The notes below the pieces were generated by a model. That model was not told the origin of the DNA and did no database searches. It worked only from the letters and a program-made list of their open reading frames with translations. The translations under genes and the position numbers were made by a program. From positions 1 to 18,231 of the forward strand of contig USTH01000029.1 in the NCBI GenBank assembly GCA_900557555.1: 18,231 nucleotides of DNA. The letters run 5' to 3'. The stretch comes from an uncultured Prevotellaceae bacterium. GTDB lineage: Bacteria > Bacteroidota > Bacteroidia > Bacteroidales > Bacteroidaceae. This document shows, piece by piece, positions 13,664 through 18,231 of this stretch (positions are counted from its first letter, which is position 1; the number at the start of each line of letters is the position of its first letter).

Positions 13664-16387
13664 ATGAAAAGACAACTACTTTTTTATTGCATGTTGATTG
13701 TCGCATCGTTGTTTGGAATAAAGCAGGTCGATGCCCAATCACTGACAAAGGGGTACTACTTCATCAAGAGCACGTACAAGTATGCCGCGGCCAATGCTTG
13801 CGTGTATGACCCCGAGACAACAGACTATGCCAAGATTCACGTTTGCCAAAACGCGAAGGCTGACATTTTCTATTTGGATGAGACCGAGAGTGGGCACTAC
13901 ACTTTGAAAAATGCCCTTACCGGCCGCTACATTATTAAGTTTGTCCGCACTAATTCGGTGTTGATGAGCAAAACGCTTGAGGATGGAGTCTATATCATCA
14001 TCGACAAGACTGATGATGGGGTATACCATTGGAAAGACAACACCCAGACCTGTTACTACAACTGGAATGGTGACGGTGTGAACGGTGGAGCCCCTTTCCA
14101 CTCTACCTACAACTACCACGATTGGAACTTTGAGGCAGTGCCGGCAGACGTGCTCAAAGACCTTGGTCTGAGTGGTGGTGACACTCCCGTTGACCCGCCT
14201 GTTGACCCAGATCCGAATTACAAAGAAGACCCAGTGCCGTCAGTGCCCAATCAGGTGCTGCCAGCTGGTTACTATCGCTTCTACAGTGCTTATGTAAGCC
14301 CATACACTCAGAAAGATGCTGTCATCACTGACAACGGCACCGAGGATGTGCTGCGTGTGCATACTGCTGACAAAAGCAAGAACGACATTTTCTTTGTTTA
14401 TCCTAAGGCTGATGGCCAATATGTGATGAAAAACGTTGCCACAGGCCGCTATGTCATCAAGTATGAAAGCAAAAACAGCATAAAACTTAACAAGGCCCTC
14501 GAAGAAGGAACCTGCCTTGAGTTCACCTTGCTTGATAGCTACAACTACCGTTTCAAGGATAATCATACAACAAACTACTACAATTGGAATGGTACAAATG
14601 TAGACAACCTGGAGTTGTCTGATGTCTACAACTACCATGACTGGAACATACGTCCAGTGTCAAAGGCAGACTTGGCCGCAATCGGCATCAAAATAGACAC
14701 TCTGCCTGTGCTTCCGTCTCCTTATACAGAAGATAAAGTGCCGTCAGTGCCCAATCAGATTGTGCCAGCCGGTTACTATCACGTATACAGTGCCTATAAC
14801 AGCAGCTACCGTCAGGAAGATGCTATCCTTTATGACACTGGTAGCGATAATGCACTCAAGGTTCATTCTGCCAATGGCAGCAAGAATGACGTGTTCTTCA
14901 TCTATCCTAAGGCTGACGGCCAGTATGTGATGAAAAACCTTGCCACCGGCCGTTATGTCATCAAGTATGAAGCAAAGAATGTTATAAAGCTCAGCAAGAC
15001 CCTTGAGGAAGGCACGTATATCGAGTTTAAGTTGCTTGCCGACTACAACTTCCGCTTCAAGGACAACCACACCAACAATTACTATAACTGGAATGGTACC
15101 AACGTTGATAACCTCGAGCTGTCAACTGTATACAACTATCATGATTGGGATCTCGAGCCAGTGTCAAAGGCTGAGATGGCAGAATTTGGCATCACCATCG
15201 ACACTCTGCCTGTGCTTCCTGCAGCACCCGTTGTTGACAAAGAGATAGTTAAGGACGGCTTCTATTATATCCGTTCGGCTTACAACAGTAAGTATGTTGG
15301 AAGCAATGTTGTTGTCTATGATTCAAGCGATGAGAATTGTGTCAAGTTTCACAACAACGGTAATGAGAAGAAAGATATCTTCTTGATAAAGCAGATAGGC
15401 ACCAAGCAATATTCAGTGCAGAACCTCGGTACTGCCCGTTATATCATCAAGTTCCAGGGGTCAGACGGTGTGATTCTTGCCAACGAACCAGAAGAGGGTA
15501 CCTATATCATCTTTGATTGGCTAAAGGGCAACATCTACCGCTGGAAGGATAATCATCAGAGCACTTATTACAACTGGAACGGCTCAAGCCTGAACTGCGG
15601 TGCTCCTCTCAATTCCACCTACAACTACCACGACTTTGAGCTTGTTCCAGTGGACAAGGGCCTCCTTGAATCATTGGGCATCACCGGTGACTCTATTCCC
15701 GATAACATTGACATACCAAAGGACACCGTGGCATATATAGACGCTTCGTGGGAGAGTCTCGGTACTTCAATTACATGGTATAACAACAACGTATCATCTG
15801 CTTTCACCAAGGGTTACCAGACACGTGTGCGCGAGGTGCTGCCGTTTAAGGGCTTTATCAACAAGGGCGTAAATGCCGGATGCATTGGTGGCTGCCCTGG
15901 TCAGGTAACTTTTGCTAACTACTATACCATCGAACATGGAATCAACGACTGGGGACACTCAACCCCTGTTGGTACGATGGAAGATTATATCAATAACACG
16001 AAGAACGGCTCGTTTGCAGCAACATACCGAGAGCTGCTTGATAAGATTTATGCAACCAATCCTAACGCCATGGTAGTGCTCTGCACACCACGCAAGGGCT
16101 ATGGTTTCGGTGGCTATCTGCCTGATAACTGTGATGATGCAAAGAACGGCATCTACCTCAAGGACTACGCTGAGATTATTCGCCAGATTGCTGAATATGA
16201 ATCGCTTCCTGTGGCAGACTTCTTCGCTCTTTGCGGCAACCAGCGTAATCTCGCCGAACTGTCAATTGACAAGGCTCTGCATCCGAATGACAATGGTTAC
16301 CAGCTTATGGCCGATGTGCTTGTCAAGGCTTTGCGCAAGGTGTTGATTCATAAAGTAATCAACCCTGTGGCAGAAGATGACTTCTAA
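13664..16387 (+). CDS. Secreted SGNH/GDSL-type hydrolase with four N-terminal tandem repeats
   Basis: A 907-residue exported protein. The signal peptide (1-25, ending VDAQ) is followed by four repeats of about 165 residues beginning at Gly30, Gly202, Gly370 and Gly532. Each opens with G[YF]Y and passes through a YNWNG segment to a YNYHD[WF] motif. Repeats 2 and 3 are the closest pair, and repeats 1 and 4 share a different GAPxxSTYNYHD ending. The C-terminal part (from about 690) is an SGNH hydrolase: Ser702 in SLGTS as nucleophile, Asn761 in EHGINDWG, and Asp869/His873 in DKALHPND. The family includes esterases and deacetylases acting on carbohydrates. The repeats look like beta-rich, possibly trefoil-type, binding modules, which is an inference. 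It is the first gene of a three-gene operon. Confidence 0.85.
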   Translation: MKRQLLFYCMLIVASLFGIKQVDAQSLTKGYYFIKSTYKYAAANACVYDPETTDYAKIHVCQNAKADIFYLDETESGHYTLKNALTGRYIIKFVRTNSVLMSKTLEDGVYIIIDKTDDGVYHWKDNTQTCYYNWNGDGVNGGAPFHSTYNYHDWNFEAVPADVLKDLGLSGGDTPVDPPVDPDPNYKEDPVPSVPNQVLPAGYYRFYSAYVSPYTQKDAVITDNGTEDVLRVHTADKSKNDIFFVYPKADGQYVMKNVATGRYVIKYESKNSIKLNKALEEGTCLEFTLLDSYNYRFKDNHTTNYYNWNGTNVDNLELSDVYNYHDWNIRPVSKADLAAIGIKIDTLPVLPSPYTEDKVPSVPNQIVPAGYYHVYSAYNSSYRQEDAILYDTGSDNALKVHSANGSKNDVFFIYPKADGQYVMKNLATGRYVIKYEAKNVIKLSKTLEEGTYIEFKLLADYNFRFKDNHTNNYYNWNGTNVDNLELSTVYNYHDWDLEPVSKAEMAEFGITIDTLPVLPAAPVVDKEIVKDGFYYIRSAYNSKYVGSNVVVYDSSDENCVKFHNNGNEKKDIFLIKQIGTKQYSVQNLGTARYIIKFQGSDGVILANEPEEGTYIIFDWLKGNIYRWKDNHQSTYYNWNGSSLNCGAPLNSTYNYHDFELVPVDKGLLESLGITGDSIPDNIDIPKDTVAYIDASWESLGTSITWYNNNVSSAFTKGYQTRVREVLPFKGFINKGVNAGCIGGCPGQVTFANYYTIEHGINDWGHSTPVGTMEDYINNTKNGSFAATYRELLDKIYATNPNAMVVLCTPRKGYGFGGYLPDNCDDAKNGIYLKDYAEIIRQIAEYESLPVADFFALCGNQRNLAELSIDKALHPNDNGYQLMADVLVKALRKVLIHKVINPVAEDDF

Positions 16388-16446
16388 ACCATATCACTTA
16401 TAAAACAACAATTATTATAATACAACACTAAAAACAAATATAAACA

Positions 16447-17247
16447 ATGAAAAAGATAACTTTTCTCACTGCAATGCTTTTTGCGGCAGTATATGCAACA
16501 GCCCAGAGCGTTAACATACACCAAGGCGCAAACTCGGTAGGCTTCAACGTTAGCGACATTGACAGCATCATTTTCAAGTCGGAGAATGCATCTGACAACA
16601 TCTATACCGGCAACGGTGAAACCAAGGCTGTAAAAGGCCATTGGTTGAGCCTCGGTACCTCTATCTCTTGGTACAACAGCAATGTATCATCGGCCTTTAC
16701 AAAAGGTTATCAGACACGTGTGCTTGAAAAACTCGCTTTCGAGAAATTTACCAACAACGGTGCTAACGCCAGTTGTCTTTCCAGTGCAAAGAACTATGTT
16801 GTCAAGGCAGATTACTACACTATCGAACATGGCATCAACGACTGGGGAAACTCTGTTGCAGTAGGAACTTTTGATGACTACCTCAACAACACCAAGAACG
16901 GTACTTTTGCAGCAAACTATCGTGAACTCATCGATAAGATTTACTCTGTTAACCCCAAGGCCATCATCGTGCTGTGCACTCCTCGCAAGGCCTATGGTTT
17001 CGGCTCTTATCTGCCTGCTCACTGGTATGACGCAAAAAATGGCATATACCTTGAAGACTATGTGAAGATTATTCGTCAGATTGCTGAATACGAATCTCTG
17101 CCTGTGGCAGACTTCTTCAGATACTGTGGTGGTCAGCGCAATCTTGACAAACTCTCTATCGATGTGGCTCTTCACCCCAACGACAATGGCTATCAGCTCA
17201 TGGCAAACATCCTCGTTGAAGCATTTGAACAAACATTGCTCCCTTAA
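16447..17247 (+). CDS. Secreted SGNH/GDSL-type hydrolase, single-domain paralogue
   Basis: A 266-residue protein with a signal peptide (1-19, ending ATAQ), a short N-terminal strand region with the SDIDSIIF pattern common in Bacteroidales exported proteins, and one SGNH domain. Catalytic positions are Ser72 in SLGTS, Asn131 in EHGINDWG and Asp239/His243 in DVALHPND. In the 43 residues starting at SLGTS, 32 are identical to the hydrolase domain of the preceding gene, and similarity continues to the C terminus, so the two arose by local duplication. It lacks the four repeats. The 59-base gap from the preceding gene has no clear promoter or terminator. Likely substrates are acyl groups on polysaccharides, but this is not shown by the sequence. 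Confidence 0.87.
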   Translation: MKKITFLTAMLFAAVYATAQSVNIHQGANSVGFNVSDIDSIIFKSENASDNIYTGNGETKAVKGHWLSLGTSISWYNSNVSSAFTKGYQTRVLEKLAFEKFTNNGANASCLSSAKNYVVKADYYTIEHGINDWGNSVAVGTFDDYLNNTKNGTFAANYRELIDKIYSVNPKAIIVLCTPRKAYGFGSYLPAHWYDAKNGIYLEDYVKIIRQIAEYESLPVADFFRYCGGQRNLDKLSIDVALHPNDNGYQLMANILVEAFEQTLLP

Positions 17248-17268
17248 TCACCAAAACACCATAAGACG

Positions 17269-17739
17269 ATGAAACAAAAGATTTTTTCATTAGTGCTGCT
17301 TGCACTCTGCGTTGTCGCTGCAAGTGCCGGAGTGAAAAATGCCACCACTCTCTGTATAGAGAACCTCAAGGGCGAAGTGGTGCAGTTTCCTCTGACTGAA
17401 AGTCCTAAGATGACGTTCAAGGGCAATTTCATTGTAGTTCAGGCTTCTGCAACGAAGGTCATCAGGTTTAAAGATGTTAGACAGGTGTATTTCACTGACA
17501 GAGCTACTGGCATTAATGACGCAACTGCAGGAGAAGAGATAGACAACCAGCTCAACACCATCACCCTGAACAAGTTTGCGGCAAACATTCCTGTAAGGGT
17601 CTATACTACCAGTGGTATGATTGTAAAGCAAGCAACGACTGACAGTGAGGGCTCTCTGCAGATTTCTACTGGGGATCTGTCGCGTGGTACCTATATCATC
17701 AAGGCTGGCAAGACTGCATTTAAGTTTATCAAGAGATAA
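17269..17739 (+). CDS. Small exported protein ending in a type IX secretion sorting domain
   Basis: A 156-residue protein with a signal peptide (1-20, ending ASAG). A short N-terminal part (about 26-75) contains LCIENLKGEVVQFPL and KVIRFKDVRQVYF, strands also common in Prevotella-type exported proteins. The last 65 residues are a typical type IX C-terminal domain: a strand VRVYTTSGMIVKQ, then a LSRGTYIIKAG block and a final FKFIKR. Proteins with this ending cross the outer membrane through the Por/Gld machinery and are usually anchored to surface glycolipid. Here the sorting domain has almost no cargo. The gene follows the SGNH paralogue by 21 bases, so it is the last gene of the operon and may be a surface partner of the esterases. 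Confidence 0.78.
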   Translation: MKQKIFSLVLLALCVVAASAGVKNATTLCIENLKGEVVQFPLTESPKMTFKGNFIVVQASATKVIRFKDVRQVYFTDRATGINDATAGEEIDNQLNTITLNKFAANIPVRVYTTSGMIVKQATTDSEGSLQISTGDLSRGTYIIKAGKTAFKFIKR

Positions 17740-17790
17740 ACGACATTCATAGATGTGCCGCCATGGTCATATACCTGTGTGCGGATAAGA

Positions 17791-17843
17791 TTGAGGCTGA
17801 CATCAGTTCCGACTTGCGGAAATTGGTGTCAACCTCTTTTTAT
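17791..17843 (+). terminator. Terminator of the SGNH operon
   Basis: GAGGCTGACATCA (17793-17805) pairs with TGGTGTCAACCTC (17824-17836), with one mismatch and one G-T wobble. A second TTCC/GGAA stem sits inside, and TTTTT follows at once. It lies 53 bases after the last stop codon. Confidence 0.8.
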
Positions 17844-17976
17844 ACCAGTATTGCTATAGTATAGACGACATAGTTTTGCGCTATCTCCCCTTGCAATCTG
17901 GTTGAGGTAAAGACCAGTTGGAATAGATTCTGGTGTATGCTTAAGATTTTGCCGGAAGAAAAATGATGACAAAATA

Positions 17977-18007
17977 TTTGTTCGGGTAAAATAAATTGCT
18001 ATCTTTG
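17977..18007 (+). promoter_or_regulatory. Canonical promoter without a gene in the window
   Basis: TTTG (17977-17980) and TATCTTTG (18000-18007) are separated by exactly 19 bases, the best promoter match in the window. Transcription would start near 18014. No reading frame of notable length follows within the remaining 218 bases. Confidence 0.8.
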
Positions 18008-18013
18008 CACTCT

Positions 18014-18231
18014 TGTAGAACAGACATGACGTATAGCGTAATGTGATGTTGTAAGAAACAAAGACAAATTTGATAAATAAGATAAGGAGTTCTTTCTGGT
18101 CTTGCTTACTTTGCGGCTAACGCCGTAGACTGACGATGGCAAGTGTAAAGTTGTTCTCATCCGCCCGTAGTTTGAGGGGGGAGGCTGTCCGAAAACCTAT
18201 TAGGATAGCGAACAGCTAATTTGGGTAAACT
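18014..18231 (+). other. Structured leader or non-coding RNA downstream of the orphan promoter (partial)
   Basis: This stretch lacks a credible reading frame but has RNA-like structure: a CGGC-TAAC-GCCG hairpin at 18114-18125 and an imperfect palindrome at 18184-18216 (GCTGTCCG against CGAACAGC with an inner CCTATTAGG). I looked for the signatures of tmRNA, RNase P RNA, SRP RNA and common riboswitches and did not find them. It may be a long 5' leader of the next gene or an unrecognised small RNA. The window ends inside it. Confidence 0.4.

Larger units (their letters stand above)
17740..18231. other. Gene-free 3' end of the window
   Basis: These 492 bases contain the operon terminator, an AT-rich stretch without recognisable content (17844-17976), the orphan promoter and the structured region after it. 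No coding sequence could be supported on either strand. Confidence 0.7.

Noticed and set aside
13484..13675. 63-codon minus-strand frame upstream of the SGNH operon
   Set aside because: It overlaps the predicted promoter and leader of the operon, is AT-rich and has no recognisable features.
18181..18216. End of an insertion sequence (GAGGCTGTCC... resembles terminal repeats of some transposons)
   Set aside because: There is no transposase frame, no second end in the window and no visible target duplication. The similarity is only to a short remembered pattern.
18014..18231. tmRNA, RNase P RNA or SRP RNA gene
   Set aside because: None of their conserved sequences (for example the GGGGCTGA-type start of tmRNA or the GAGGAAAGTCC block of RNase P RNA) is present.

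Overview
This window looks like chromosomal DNA from a member of the order Bacteroidales, most likely Prevotella or a close relative. The evidence is the promoter type (a TAnnTTTG box at -7 with TTG or TTTG 19-20 nt upstream, seen at least four times), start codons without Shine-Dalgarno sequences, and protein families typical of the phylum: a bacterial GH3 protein, a GGPxDxxPP-type Ig-like lipoprotein, a SusC/OMP-type beta-barrel, a type IX secretion C-terminal domain and an acetyl-CoA hydrolase/transferase. All supported genes are on the plus strand. I saw no tRNA, rRNA, CRISPR array, transposase or phage gene.

Layout. (1) 1-77 is the 3' end of an upstream gene, closed by a strong terminator (104-151). 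It is followed by four 22-bp units with a TTTCGGCCGAAA core in exact 22-bp phase, then by one copy of a 49-bp interspersed repeat. (2) 427-4797 is a probable operon: GH3-family acyl-adenylating enzyme, Ig-like lipoprotein and DUF3108-type exported protein. (3) 4956-7964 holds a succinyl/acetyl-CoA transferase with its own promoter, then an exported C1-family (bleomycin hydrolase/PepC-like) peptidase, ending in a strong terminator. (4) 8061-9817 holds a second repeat copy, an ECF-type sigma factor with a transmembrane helix and an extracytoplasmic tail, and a small exported protein. (5) 9818-10443 is 626 bp without genes. It is rich in hairpins and contains a third, inverted repeat copy and a degenerate one. 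(6) 10298-13424 has a promoter, a large TonB-receptor-like outer-membrane protein split by a one-base frameshift, and a terminator-like hairpin. (7) 13664-17739 is an operon of two paralogous SGNH/GDSL hydrolases (the first carrying four tandem N-terminal repeats) and a small protein ending in a type IX sorting domain. (8) 17740-18231 has a terminator, then a canonical promoter driving a structured transcript with no reading frame inside the window.

How the genes fit together. The window mixes housekeeping fermentation (the CoA transferase, probably in the succinate/propionate/acetate branch) with cell-envelope functions: lipoprotein, outer-membrane barrel, exported peptidase and surface esterases. 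The regulatory centre is the membrane-tethered sigma factor with its small exported neighbour. The least explained items are the 22-bp phased palindromes, the interspersed 49-bp repeat, the sigma-membrane fusion, the GH3-lipoprotein-DUF3108 cluster and the repeat-bearing SGNH operon.
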